DNA from: Roseibium aggregatum IAM 12614
GTDB taxonomy: Bacteria; Pseudomonadota; Alphaproteobacteria; Rhizobiales; Stappiaceae
Direction: 5' to 3'
Assembly (NCBI RefSeq): GCF_000168975.1
Contig: NZ_AAUW01000006.1
Location: 1-64,000, forward strand
DNA length: 64,000 nt
The position numbers were made by a program, and so were the translations under genes. How positions within the stretch are numbered: position 1 is the stretch's first letter; each line of letters begins with the position of its first letter. Positions 42,507-51,439 of this stretch are shown piece by piece. Below the pieces are notes generated by a model. The model did no database searches, was not told the DNA's origin, and saw only the letters and a list, made by a program, of their open reading frames with translations.

Positions 42507-43412
42507 ATGTCGCGTGCCAGTATTAACCGCAGCGGTGAGATGGAAGTCTTTGTCCAGGTCGTCGAACTGGGCGGGTTTTCCCATGCGGCCAGGCAACTGG
42601 CGATGACCCAGTCCGCCGTCAGCAAGCTGATTTCCCGGCTGGAGACCCGGCTCGGCGCACGGCTTTTCAACCGGTCCACACGACGTCTGGATCTGACGGC
42701 GGAAGGCTGTGTCTTTTACGAGCGCGCGAGAGAAATTCTCTCAAGTATCGATGAGGCGGAACGGCAGGCAGGGCTGGGCGAGCAGCCTGTCGGGCGCATC
42801 CGGCTGAACACGAGCGCCTCCTATGCGACCCACATCCTCGAGCGGGTCCTGCCTCTGTTCCTCGAGCAATATCCGGATATCTCTCTCGAAATCGTTCTGA
42901 CCGACGCCCTGATCGACCTTCTCGCGGAGCGGACGGACGTTGTGGTGCGGGCCGGGCCGCTCAAGGATTCCAGCCTGGTTGCACGCAAGCTCGGCGAAAC
43001 GCCGATGCTGATCGTCGCCTCGCCTGATTATCTTCGGCGTGCCGGGGAACCGTCCTGCGTCGCGGATCTGGCGGGACACAGGAAGATCGGGTTCACCTAT
43101 CCGCGGGAAGTCGACACCTGGCGCTTTCTGCGCAACGACGAGCCGATAGCGGTCTGCCCGCCTGGCCGCGTTCAGGCTAGCGACGGCGAAGCTATCCGCC
43201 GGCTGGCAATCCATGGTCTGGGGCTGGCCCGCCTGGCCGCCTTTACCGTGCGGGACGACATCGCCGCGGGACGTCTGAAACCGGTTCTCGAAGAGTGCTA
43301 CGCAGACGACAACGAAGCCTTCCACGCCGTCTACACCGGTCAGGGTGGCCCTTTGCCCGCACGCGTTCGAGTATTGCTGAACTTCCTCGCCGAACATGGC
43401 GCGGTGACCTGA
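42507..43412 (+). CDS. LysR-family transcriptional regulator
   Basis: A 301-residue regulator with winged helix-turn-helix GGFSHAARQLAMTQSAVSKL, SRLETRLGARLFNRSTRRLD and a substrate-binding-like effector domain starting RIRLNTSASYATHILERVLP. It belongs to the group of LysR proteins that control an adjacent exporter or oxidoreductase. It is divergent from the MFS/aldo-keto reductase pair across 79 bases, which is the likely operator region. Confidence 0.94.
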   Translation: MSRASINRSGEMEVFVQVVELGGFSHAARQLAMTQSAVSKLISRLETRLGARLFNRSTRRLDLTAEGCVFYERAREILSSIDEAERQAGLGEQPVGRIRLNTSASYATHILERVLPLFLEQYPDISLEIVLTDALIDLLAERTDVVVRAGPLKDSSLVARKLGETPMLIVASPDYLRRAGEPSCVADLAGHRKIGFTYPREVDTWRFLRNDEPIAVCPPGRVQASDGEAIRRLAIHGLGLARLAAFTVRDDIAAGRLKPVLEECYADDNEAFHAVYTGQGGPLPARVRVLLNFLAEHGAVT

Positions 43413-43575
43413 CGTTTGTAAGGTACGCCTATGTGGCAGCGATTGACCAAGCTACGACGTTCTAGAGGTGCATTTTCGCGAAAGTCAGCAAGATGTAACG
43501 CGCATGGAATGCGAACCGTAAGTCCTTGAAATTTCTAACATGACACAACTAACCTGCTAGACTAATCTGTCAAAT

Positions 43576-44406
43576 ATGAGTTTGGATGATTGGTCTGACA
43601 CGGAGAATGACGCCGTTGTGGCGTCGTATTTCGCGATGCTCAGCGATGAGCTTGCAGGCCAATCTTATGTCAAAGCAGTCCACAATCGCCTGTTGCAAGA
43701 GCAAATCGGTCGTACCCGTGGTTCGATAGAGTTTAAGTATTGCAACGTGTCAGCGGCGGCCAAGGGATTTGGGCTCCCAATCATCAAGGGATACCAACCT
43801 CGTTTCAATTTTCAGATGGCGCTGGCCGAAGCTATTTCACGATGGTTGGCAAAACATCCAGAGTGGGAAACGGCCCTTCATAATCCTCTACACTCTGAAT
43901 TGTCTGAAGCGACAACACTGTTTGTTGGAGTCGCGCCCACGCTAAGAAACACTCCTCCTCCGGAAGAAACGGAAAAATTGCAAGCCGTCGCGAGGCGCTT
44001 TGATATCGCTGGGCGCGACGAACGTAACAGGAAACTAGGTCGTGCCGGTGAAGAGATTGTTTTTCACCGAGAGCGTGCACAACTGAAAGAACTGGGCCTT
44101 GACGACTTGGCAAGACGGGTCCGCTGGACATCGCAAGAAGATGGAGATGGCGCAGGATACGATATCCTCAGTTTTTTGCCGGACGGAAGAGAGCGCCTCA
44201 TTGAGGTAAAAACGACAAATGGCTGGGAACGCACGCCGTTTCATATTTCCCGGAACGAGTTAGAGGTTGCCAATGCTCGTCGCGACGACTGGTACCTCTT
44301 CCGCCTCTACGAATTTGCAAGAGGCCCGAAGGCTTTTGAGATACGGCCGCCTTTAGAGGCGCACGTGGCGCTTACCGCCACGAGTTTTCAGGCCAGCTTC
44401 GCGTGA
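43576..44406 (+). CDS. DUF3883 protein with PD-(D/E)xK nuclease-like motif
   Basis: A 276-residue protein with two parts. The N-terminal 85 residues (AVVASYFAMLSDELAGQSYV, then RSRG-like RTRGSIEFKYCNVS) match a helical head domain common in front of HNH or DUF3883 nucleases. The C-terminal part is DUF3883: Glu160 in GRAGEEIVF, Asp196 in GAGYDILSF and Glu210-x-Lys212 in ERLIEVKTTNG, the catalytic set of PD-(D/E)xK nucleases. Base composition is lower in GC than the neighbours, suggesting acquisition. It stands alone, so it may be a solo restriction-like or defence gene. Substrate is not known. Confidence 0.75.
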   Translation: MSLDDWSDTENDAVVASYFAMLSDELAGQSYVKAVHNRLLQEQIGRTRGSIEFKYCNVSAAAKGFGLPIIKGYQPRFNFQMALAEAISRWLAKHPEWETALHNPLHSELSEATTLFVGVAPTLRNTPPPEETEKLQAVARRFDIAGRDERNRKLGRAGEEIVFHRERAQLKELGLDDLARRVRWTSQEDGDGAGYDILSFLPDGRERLIEVKTTNGWERTPFHISRNELEVANARRDDWYLFRLYEFARGPKAFEIRPPLEAHVALTATSFQASFA

Positions 44407-44514
44407 TGAAAGCGCATGGGAATTGCGAGTTATCAAATGATATTGGCGTTGCCTATATGATAGAAACCAAAACGGATCTATGAACCTGTAGAACCCGTCA
44501 CGCCAAATCGTCCC

Positions 44515-46062
44515 CTACTTGAAACACCCCAGATGAACCTCTTCGAAATCGGTTGAGCACGCAACAAGGCTCATCAGGGATTTCTGGGCATCAGTCAGGC
44601 CGGCCGCCAGGACGGGGGCTTCGAGGCGGATGGTGGCGGTTCGGTTGCCGGAGCGGAGGGCGAGCCAGTAGTAGGAGGTGCCGTTTTCGGTGTCCTCGCC
44701 AGACCGGACCAGAATGCCCGGCTTGTCCTGACTATAGAGAATGCTGGTTCCTTCCGCCTGCTCGGCCAGCTCTTCAAAGAGCTGTGCCGGGCCGGTCTGT
44801 TCGACAATCGTCAGCCCTGCGCCAAGGTAGCTGCGCGACCAGGGTGTGGCGAACAGCGTTTCAGCCGGCCAGGGACGACTGTGGCTCGGCAGGGCAGGAT
44901 CGGCGATCCTGCCTTTGGCAGTTTCGATTTCTGCCGTGACTGCAGGCGGCAGGTCGTTCAGTTTTTCATCCGGAGCCATCAGCACATGGTTGAGCGGCCC
45001 GAGCTTGATGAAGGCATCCGTCGCCCGGCCACCCCGATAGCCGAGGGCCGACCAGCCACCATCCTTTGAAGAATGAAACGATAACAGTGGCTCGAAGATC
45101 TCGCCGTCGCTGACAAGCCGGTAGAGCGACATGGTGTCGAGGGGACCGGTCTGTTTGTCATGCGGTACGCCGCAACCCGCAACGTTGAGCGGCCGGTCGG
45201 CAAGGTCGTAAAGCCGGATCCTGTCGCCCTCCGGCGTGCGGCCGTTGTTGGTGTCTTGAAGCAGTGTTGCGTCGAGCAGGCTCAACGGCTGCTCGTAGTG
45301 CAGCGCGGCAAGGCGGCTGCAGACGTTGAGGATCTGGTCCTCGAACGGGATCTCCAGAAGGGCCGGGTCGAAGCTGGGCAACTGCGCCCTGATGGCAAAC
45401 AGCGCGGCAGGCGTGTCTATTTCATAAAATCCTTCCGGGCCCATGCTGATGATCCGGTCCAGAACGTGCTGACTGACCGAGTAGCGTGTCAGGTTCTTGA
45501 CGATGTCGGCAATGGCAAGCCGTGTCAGCTCGAGAAGCTGACCCAACTGGCCGCTGCGGACGGCGGCCACCGCCGTGTCCTCGGTAAAATAGGGCGAGTG
45601 GAAACCAACCCGCGCACCCGGTTCGATGGTGCGGTCGACAAAGGTGCCGATGCCGCCGGTCGGCCAGAAGGACGAGCCGCCCAGAAACGCCATGGCACAG
45701 GCCGAAACGCAGGTGTCTCCGGCTTCGACCACCGTCGCGATGGTATTGTCTCTGAAAAAATCCGCGAGCTTCACCCCCGCCGAATAGGAGCCTCCCGGGC
45801 TCGCCAGCGAGACGACGGCACGCGGTCCGCCAAAGTTGTTGTTGCAGGCCGTTCCCGAACAGCGCGCGAGCTGCACAAAGGCCTCTTGCACCCGCTCGCC
45901 GTCATCGGCCCGGATCTCCCCTTCCAGCCGCAGATGCACGACCGGTGCGGCATCGCTGTAACGGAAGGAGACAAGCGTCAACTCGGCGGCGGAAGCACTC
46001 CCAACGCAGGACAGAAGCGCCTCAAACGGCAGAAGGAACCAGGCAAGCAAACGGACGGGCAT
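44515..46062 (-). CDS. Secreted ClpP/crotonase-like protein
   Basis: A 515-residue protein with a signal peptide (LLAWFLLPFEALLSCVGSASA). Residues about 25-220 form a ClpP-like fold: VVSLASPGGSYSAGVKLADF (oxyanion-hole GGS), then AGDTCVSACAMAFLGGSSFW, where Ser precedes Ala-Cys-Ala as the probable nucleophile, and GARVGFHSPYF with a candidate His. The family is related to periplasmic ClpP-like proteins such as NfeD and SppA relatives. The C-terminal 280 residues are unrecognised. It stands alone and may be a periplasmic serine protease. Confidence 0.75.
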   Translation of the reverse strand: MPVRLLAWFLLPFEALLSCVGSASAAELTLVSFRYSDAAPVVHLRLEGEIRADDGERVQEAFVQLARCSGTACNNNFGGPRAVVSLASPGGSYSAGVKLADFFRDNTIATVVEAGDTCVSACAMAFLGGSSFWPTGGIGTFVDRTIEPGARVGFHSPYFTEDTAVAAVRSGQLGQLLELTRLAIADIVKNLTRYSVSQHVLDRIISMGPEGFYEIDTPAALFAIRAQLPSFDPALLEIPFEDQILNVCSRLAALHYEQPLSLLDATLLQDTNNGRTPEGDRIRLYDLADRPLNVAGCGVPHDKQTGPLDTMSLYRLVSDGEIFEPLLSFHSSKDGGWSALGYRGGRATDAFIKLGPLNHVLMAPDEKLNDLPPAVTAEIETAKGRIADPALPSHSRPWPAETLFATPWSRSYLGAGLTIVEQTGPAQLFEELAEQAEGTSILYSQDKPGILVRSGEDTENGTSYYWLALRSGNRTATIRLEAPVLAAGLTDAQKSLMSLVACSTDFEEVHLGCFK

Positions 46063-46468
46063 GGCACATCAGGCTTTCGAAAAGGTGTAGCAACTGCACT
46101 GGTTCCCAGGACGAAATCCCTGAGGCGAGACAAGAGGCGGGCTGCTCTTTCGTTTGAAACAGAATTCTGGAAAAAACATAGCACGGGAACGGCAGTTTAG
46201 ACATGGCAGGTGACGCGCTGTTCCGGCGCAAACTTAATGTTAGAATTTGCGGAAAAGCACAGGCGAGCGATGTGCGGCGCTGCCATTTCGAACTGAGTTT
46301 TTAGCCCGCGTGAAATGATGAACCTCGACGTATCCTCTCTTCGCCGGAAGCCTTTTCAGCGTGGTTGTCAACGAACTTTTACTTGTTGATTTGCGACAGG
46401 CTTCGTGACTATTTTCCTCAACGAGAAGTTTTTCATTGGTTGTATTTGATATTTTTGTTGGGGGTAGA
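46063..46468. other. Intergenic region without supported gene
   Basis: Between the divergent ClpP-like and 46469 genes I see no convincing coding sequence. The right half is AT-rich, with poly-T stretches, and probably contains the promoter of the downstream gene. Confidence 0.5.
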
Positions 46469-46867
46469 ATGGCCGGTAACCAGAATTCAGTCGACGACCC
46501 AAACAGCGTGCCCTGGTTTGATTTGTCGTGCAAAGGCCTCGGAGCCACCATTTCCAAAATTCCGCTTGCAGGGTTCGCTGCTGACATCGTTTGCGGACGG
46601 ATTCAGGCGCGTGATGATTACATGAGGATCCATCCCTTGCTCATGGAGAATGTGGATCTGAAAAATCCGAACGCTCGAACGGTTCTGTATCTTTGCGAAC
46701 AGATAATACGCACGGCGGAATTCGGTGCGTGCAGGCAGAATTTTCGGCGACATTACATCGATGGAAAGAACAGCGGCCCTCTGACGAACCCGCAAACAGC
46801 GTTGATCAAGAAATTGCCACAGGATCCGAAAAACATAACCTTCGGCTACTGGGCAGCGCATTTCTAG
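46469..46867 (+). CDS. Hypothetical protein
   Basis: A 132-residue protein that I do not recognise, from an ATG preceded by GGGGGTAG; a TTG at 46436 is less likely. It has no long hydrophobic helix, although the segment ISKIPLAGFAADIVCG is moderately apolar, and has two Cys in the N-terminal half. NPNARTVLYLCEQIIRTAEFG is helical, and the C-terminus is basic. It is monocistronic with a rather low GC content. Confidence 0.6.
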   Translation: MAGNQNSVDDPNSVPWFDLSCKGLGATISKIPLAGFAADIVCGRIQARDDYMRIHPLLMENVDLKNPNARTVLYLCEQIIRTAEFGACRQNFRRHYIDGKNSGPLTNPQTALIKKLPQDPKNITFGYWAAHF

Positions 46868-46915
46868 GGTTTATGAGCTGGTAAATTGAAGCCTGGCCCG
46901 CTTCGCGTGGGAGTT

Positions 46916-47527
46916 TCAGCTTTCCCCGCGTGAACGCCTTGCCCAGATCCTCAGGTCAACAATCACCTTCACCGTTGCAGCCACTGCCAGCGCGCAAAGT
47001 GCGGCTTTGGAGTATGTCTCCATGGTGCCTTCGATCAGCAGCGCATGAACCACGCTGCCGGCAACGATCACCATTGCCAGCAGAGTGTGCAGTCGGCGCC
47101 AGAGACGGGGAGAAAGTGCAAGGCTCCACCGGAACGCGGCAAGAAAGGCAGCGGCGAACACGGCCCACATGGCGATGACACCCCAGGCAGAAAACGGAGT
47201 CGGCGATCTGAAGAGAAGGGCGTCGATCACGTCTGGCGGACTGGTGATCCAGAGCCCACCGACATGGAGGATGATCGCCGACACCAGCAAGATACCGGTC
47301 CAGAGATGCAAGCGCCGTCCGCGCAGGCCGGAAACGCCGGGCAGATATCCTCCGGCCAGCAGCGGTTGCAGCAAGAGCAGCACCATCGCGGCGATGCCGG
47401 CAAAGCCTGCCGCAATATAGACCGGCTGGCGCCATTGCAGCAGCGGGCTTGCCGCAGCCGCGAGGATCGGCACAACAACGATGGTTGCCAGGCCAGCCCA
47501 TATCAGGAAAGCACGAAGGCGGCTCAT
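46916..47527 (-). CDS. Ferric reductase-like transmembrane protein
   Basis: A 203-residue membrane protein with six hydrophobic helices. Haem-ligand His residues lie in LRGRRLHLWTGILLV and AIILHVGGLWI, with a matching pair in RRLHTLLAMVIV and GSVVHALLIEG. This is the four-His pattern of the ferric reductase/YedZ-like cytochrome b domain. It likely passes electrons across the inner membrane. It is 19 bases downstream of an intradiol-dioxygenase-like Tat protein, with which it probably forms an operon. Confidence 0.82.
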   Translation of the reverse strand: MSRLRAFLIWAGLATIVVVPILAAAASPLLQWRQPVYIAAGFAGIAAMVLLLLQPLLAGGYLPGVSGLRGRRLHLWTGILLVSAIILHVGGLWITSPPDVIDALLFRSPTPFSAWGVIAMWAVFAAAFLAAFRWSLALSPRLWRRLHTLLAMVIVAGSVVHALLIEGTMETYSKAALCALAVAATVKVIVDLRIWARRSRGES

Positions 47528-47546
47528 GCCGTCGGGCGGCTCCGGG

Positions 47547-48038
47547 TCAAGCAGGCTGAAGCACGAAATGTGCTTCCAGGCTGGTGTCGGCGGAGCTTTT
47601 CATCACCGGCCGCAGAAACACGGTTTCGAACTCTCCGCTATCATAGGCCAGGTGCCCGTGGGGTTGCCCGAAAGCCGGAACGATCTGGGGCATTTCCAGT
47701 CGGAAGACGCCATTGGCATCGGTAAGCGTTGCACCATGGCTGCGCTGGTCGCGCTCGTGACCTTCGGTCGTATGTGCCCATATCTGTATGCGCTGTCCGG
47801 CCAGCGGCGCTCCGTCGCCCGCGCGCCGCACGGTGCCGGTCATCCAGAAGCCGCCGCCGCCGATCCTGTCGACAATCGGTGCACCGGGCCGGTAGTTGTT
47901 GGACCCGCCTCGCATGGAAGGTGTTGGTGCCAGCCCGTTTGAGCGGGCCGGGACACTCCAGCCGGAGACGCCTGTCACCAGAAAGGCGCTTCCGGTGAGG
48001 AGCAGGGTGCGGCGGGTCATGAGGCCGGTTGTCATCAT
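47547..48038 (-). CDS. Tat-exported intradiol dioxygenase-like protein
   Basis: A 163-residue protein with a twin-arginine signal (TRRTLLLTGSAFLVTGVSG), followed by a beta-sandwich like the catalytic domain of intradiol ring-cleavage dioxygenases: YRPGAPIVDRIGGGGFWMTG, then RIQIWAHTTEGH and ATLTDANGVFRLEMP. The Tyr/His iron ligands are not all evident at canonical places, so activity is uncertain. It is periplasmic, upstream of a ferric-reductase-like haem protein, and so may be a redox or iron-linked pair. Confidence 0.75.
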   Translation of the reverse strand: MMTTGLMTRRTLLLTGSAFLVTGVSGWSVPARSNGLAPTPSMRGGSNNYRPGAPIVDRIGGGGFWMTGTVRRAGDGAPLAGQRIQIWAHTTEGHERDQRSHGATLTDANGVFRLEMPQIVPAFGQPHGHLAYDSGEFETVFLRPVMKSSADTSLEAHFVLQPA

Positions 48039-48470
48039 CGATCTCCTGTCGGGCGTTTGGGCCCGGGTTCTTCTGGAAAACCGGGCGCGTCCGATACATC
48101 AGTATAGGGTGCTTCCGGGCATTTCCGAGGCGTTCGGCCCGCTCATGCCGCGCGTCGCGCTCACACCTGCGTGAGCGAACTGCGTCATTGTGCGGAGGCC
48201 GGACTGTTGTAATTTTTCAATCAACTCAACTTTTCTCGGGATTTCGTGTCCGCATGGGGGTTTTCCGGATTTTCTTCGCCGCCAATGTGACGTAACGTTC
48301 GGGTCAGATGCAGAGAGCCGAGAGTTGCCTTGATGTTGGCTCCTGGACGCAGGCATGAAAGCCTGCTCAAGGCGCGGTAAAGCTGCCGCATTGTAAACTG
48401 ATCCAGGACGCGGCCTTGGCGTTACGGTCAGCAGTCTTGCCCGACCCTTGAACGACCAAAGAGTGAGACA
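48039..48470. other. Intergenic region, divergent promoters
   Basis: No gene is supported here. It separates the divergent Tat-protein and matrixin genes. A short hairpin (CGCTCAC / GTGAGCG) lies at 48158-48177 without a T-run. Otherwise nothing is recognisable. Confidence 0.45.
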
Positions 48471-49244
48471 TTGAAGACCGGCTTCATTTTCCTCATCGCT
48501 GCACTTGTGACTTTTTGTTCATTGGTTCCCTCGCTGGCTGGCAATGCTGCAGGTTTTGCCCCGCTCAAGCTGGAAGGGAACCTCGTGAAATGGGGAAAGG
48601 CAGAGCTCGGTACGCCGGCGCACGTGACCTATGCCTTTGTCCAACAGCCCATCGTGCAGGAGAAAGCACGAAATTGCGGGGCGATGGACAGTCTGGCGCG
48701 CCTTGCGCGTTTGAGTTCCCTGGGCCTTGAAGACGTCCGGCGTCAGGCATCGCTCGCCTTCCAGCTTTGGCAAAATGTCAGCGGGCTCACCTTCGAAGAG
48801 ATCGCGGATGTGAACGCGGCAGATATTCTGCTGGGCGTGCAGTCCATTCCAAGGGGATTTGCATTCACCAATGTCAGGTTTCATTCCGACCTTGCAGAGC
48901 GTCCGAATTCGGATGTGACAGACGTTTCGGACCGGGGGCTCGGAAAACCCGGTCAGCAATCGGAAGCAAGGACAGGTGTCACGGCGGCGGTCAAGCTTGC
49001 CCGGATCACCAGGTCTGCCGTTTGTCTCAATCCGGTCCACAAGTGGAAGATCGGCTTCGATGGTGATTTGAAGACCTACGATTTGCGATACACTTTTGCC
49101 CATGAAATCGGTCATGCGATCGGCCTTGATCATTACCTTCGCAAGAGCTCGATCATGCACTTCAAGTACCGGGAAACCTTCGAGGGTCTGCAGCCGAGTG
49201 ACATTGAGGGAGCGCGGTGGCTGTACGGCGCCCGCATAGATTGA
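48471..49244 (+). CDS. Secreted matrixin-family metalloprotease
   Basis: A 257-residue protein from a TTG start, preceded by GAGTGAGA, with a signal peptide (FIFLIAALVTFCSLVPSLAG). It has the complete zincin motif HEIGHAIGLDH (HExxHxxGxxH; three zinc-binding His and catalytic Glu). The Met-turn follows in SSIMHFKYRE. This is the catalytic domain of matrixins (M10/M84-like). It is probably exported to act on extracellular protein. Monocistronic. Confidence 0.9.
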   Translation: MKTGFIFLIAALVTFCSLVPSLAGNAAGFAPLKLEGNLVKWGKAELGTPAHVTYAFVQQPIVQEKARNCGAMDSLARLARLSSLGLEDVRRQASLAFQLWQNVSGLTFEEIADVNAADILLGVQSIPRGFAFTNVRFHSDLAERPNSDVTDVSDRGLGKPGQQSEARTGVTAAVKLARITRSAVCLNPVHKWKIGFDGDLKTYDLRYTFAHEIGHAIGLDHYLRKSSIMHFKYRETFEGLQPSDIEGARWLYGARID

Positions 49245-49437
49245 ATTCATCATCAAATTGACACGTTTAGCGGGTATGTCCTGCTGGGTGAAATCATTTA
49301 ACATATTGATATTTAATAGAAAAATTTCTCAGACCTTTGCCCGAAAAGGTCAATTTTGCTTCCTATCTGTTTGTCTACGCATCGGTGAGGGTGAACAAAA
49401 TGTCTGCTCTGCCGGCGCGACAACAAGGGAGTGAAAC

Positions 49438-49986
49438 ATGAACTGCAACATCGTTCCGGCTACATTTGCCGCCCTGGCGCTGTCGCTCAGTCCCGCGCTG
49501 GCGCAGGAGACCTCTCAACCCCGCGAAGCAGACCCGATGGTCCAGGACACAATGCCCGAGGGCGATGCGCCTGAGATTTCGTTTGAAGGCGTGACCCCCT
49601 TCATTACCCAGCAGGAATTCGGGCATTGGCTTTCCAGCAACCTGATCGGTCAGGAAGTCACCAATCCGGCTGGCGAGACGATCGGCGAGGTGGCTGCACT
49701 TGAAATCGATGACGAAGGCAAGGTCGTCGGTGTCGTGATCGAGGCAGGAGGATTTCTGGGCCTCGGCACCAAGCTTATCGGCGTTCCCTATGATGCGGTC
49801 GAGCACAGCAAGGTAGAACCGGGTGATCAGAAGCTGGTGATCAAGGCCTCTCTGGATGAGATCGATGCAGCGCCCGAGTTTCTGACCTCGCTGCAGATGC
49901 GTCAGGCGGAAGAAGCCGCAAAGGCACGGCAGGAGGCTGAACAGTTGAATGTCCCTGCAGTGGCTGAACCCCAGACGGCGCAATAG
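49438..49986 (+). CDS. Periplasmic PRC-barrel domain protein
   Basis: A 182-residue secreted protein with signal peptide (AALALSLSPALAQ) and a PRC-barrel (residues about 70-130: NLIGQEVTNPAGETIGEVAA, VIEAGGFLGLGTKLIGVPYD). PRC-barrels occur in photosynthetic and ribosome-maturation proteins, but the small exported alphaproteobacterial type is common and of unknown function. The C-terminal tail is Ala/Glu-rich and coiled. A GGGAGTG ribosome site precedes the ATG, and a strong terminator follows. Confidence 0.88.
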   Translation: MNCNIVPATFAALALSLSPALAQETSQPREADPMVQDTMPEGDAPEISFEGVTPFITQQEFGHWLSSNLIGQEVTNPAGETIGEVAALEIDDEGKVVGVVIEAGGFLGLGTKLIGVPYDAVEHSKVEPGDQKLVIKASLDEIDAAPEFLTSLQMRQAEEAAKARQEAEQLNVPAVAEPQTAQ

Positions 49987-50029
49987 CAATAAGCGCATGC
50001 GTTCCGCATCGGAGCGCGCCAGGAACAGG

Positions 50030-50064
50030 CGGACCGGATCCCGCAATGTGGTCCGGTCCGTTTA
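50030..50064 (+). terminator. Intrinsic terminator after PRC-barrel gene
   Basis: An 11-bp stem (CGGACCGG outer arm paired with CCGGTCCG, plus three further pairs) followed by TTT, 43 bases after the stop codon. Confidence 0.7.
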
Positions 50065-50182
50065 AGGTGGCAGCCTTCCGGCTCCGTCCTGTCGGATCCA
50101 CTGCGCATCTATTCCTTGGATTTCGCGCGGCGCCCCTTGCCGGATTATTGCCCGGCCGCTGCATCGAACGTAGGATGCAGCC

Positions 50183-50857
50183 ATGGGGCGCATTCTGGAA
50201 ACCGAGCTCTACCCGCCGGTCAAAGCTCTTCTTGTTGCACAGGGTTACGAGGTAAAGGCCGAGGTCGGTTCGGCCGATATCGTCGCGTGCCGCGATGGTG
50301 CGGACCCGGTGATCGTCGAACTCAAGACCGGGTTCACCTTGAGCCTGTTTCATCAGGCGGTCGTGCGCCAGTCCGTGACCGACGCGGTCTATGTCGCAGT
50401 TGCCAGGGGCACGGGCCGGCAGTTCCTCCAGTCCCTGAAGAAAAACCTGCAGCTTGCCCGAAGGCTGGGCCTCGGTGTGATCACGGTCAGATTGCCGGAT
50501 GGCGTTGTCGAGGTGCACCTGGATCCGGCGCCTTTCACCCCGCGCAAATCCAAGACGAGGAAAGATCGGCTCCTGCGGGAGTTCGCCCGCCGGGTCGGTG
50601 ATCCGAACACCGGCGGTTCGACGCGCACCACCCTTGTGACAGCCTACCGCCAGGACGCGATCCGCTGCGCCGAACATCTTTCCCTCAACGGCCCCAGCCG
50701 CGGCGCGGATGTTGCCAGGGCAACCGGCGTTGCCACGGCAACCCGCATGATGGCCGACGATCACTACGGCTGGTTCGAAAGGGTCGAAAGAGGCATCTAC
50801 GCCCTGACGCCCAAGGGACTGGCGTCTCTGAGCACCCCGGAAGAAGCCTCCGAGTAG
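50183..50857 (+). CDS. DUF2161 family PD-(D/E)xK-type protein
   Basis: A 224-residue protein of the DUF2161 family. It has a nuclease-like core (Asp in VGSADIVACR and Glu-x-Lys in DPVIVELKTG, with the preceding LETELYPPVKALL helix) and a basic middle (PRKSKTRKDRLLREF). The C-terminus resembles a winged helix (GADVARATGVATATRMMADDH). No phage or restriction partner is adjacent. Function is undetermined. Confidence 0.8.
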   Translation: MGRILETELYPPVKALLVAQGYEVKAEVGSADIVACRDGADPVIVELKTGFTLSLFHQAVVRQSVTDAVYVAVARGTGRQFLQSLKKNLQLARRLGLGVITVRLPDGVVEVHLDPAPFTPRKSKTRKDRLLREFARRVGDPNTGGSTRTTLVTAYRQDAIRCAEHLSLNGPSRGADVARATGVATATRMMADDHYGWFERVERGIYALTPKGLASLSTPEEASE

Positions 50858-50862
50858 CTGTT

Positions 50863-51348
50863 CTAGAGCCCGTCGATCGGCGTGTTGAGCGAATAATATT
50901 CGAGAATGTTGCCATCCGGGTCGGTGACCTTGAACAGACTGATCGGCCCTTCGCTGATCAGGCCCGGTGCCTTCAGCGCATCGGGGGCGATTGTCTCGAC
51001 ATGCTGAAGGGCCGCCTGAATGTCGTCTACCTTCAGATAGGGCACAGTGTTGCCGCAGAGCTTCGCATCCGGCGCGAAGGTCTGTTTCGAAATGACGGCG
51101 AACAGGCCCCCCGCCACATCGAAACCGATCAAGACATCCGTCTCGATTTTCGGCGCTGTGCCGAAGATCGCTCCATAGAACTCCCTGGAGCGTTTCAGGT
51201 CGCTGGACAGAACATAGACGCCAAGTCTTTGAACGGTTGCTGCTTGTGAAGTCTTCATGTCTGTCTCCTGCGCATGAAGCGCTGTTCCGCTAGTCAGAAA
51301 AAGGATCGCAAGGATCCTCAAGAGGTGTTTTGTCAGGTTTCGGGTCAT
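50863..51348 (-). CDS. Secreted VOC/glyoxalase-fold protein
   Basis: A 161-residue protein from the ATG at 51348, with a hydrophobic N-terminus (LRILAILFLTSGTALHAQE) that looks like a signal peptide. The VOC fold follows: VLSSDLKRSREFYGAIFGTA is the family opening and VTDPDGNILEYYSLN the closing strand with its metal-type Glu. Most VOC proteins are cytoplasmic, so export is slightly unusual. It is divergent from a YafY-type WYL regulator across 91 bases. Confidence 0.85.
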   Translation of the reverse strand: MTRNLTKHLLRILAILFLTSGTALHAQETDMKTSQAATVQRLGVYVLSSDLKRSREFYGAIFGTAPKIETDVLIGFDVAGGLFAVISKQTFAPDAKLCGNTVPYLKVDDIQAALQHVETIAPDALKAPGLISEGPISLFKVTDPDGNILEYYSLNTPIDGL

Positions 51349-51439
51349 GGTCTCCGAACGCTTCCAACTCTGGTGTCCGGGTCCTATAAAGGCCCCCTGC
51401 TGACACCGTGTTGGCAGCATTGTGCCGGGGAGACGGGCC

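Noticed and set aside
46240..46587. A 115-residue minus-strand frame across the start of the gene at 46469
   Set aside because: It lies opposite the coding sequence at 46469, which has a strong GGGGG ribosome site, and has no family resemblance or proper start context.
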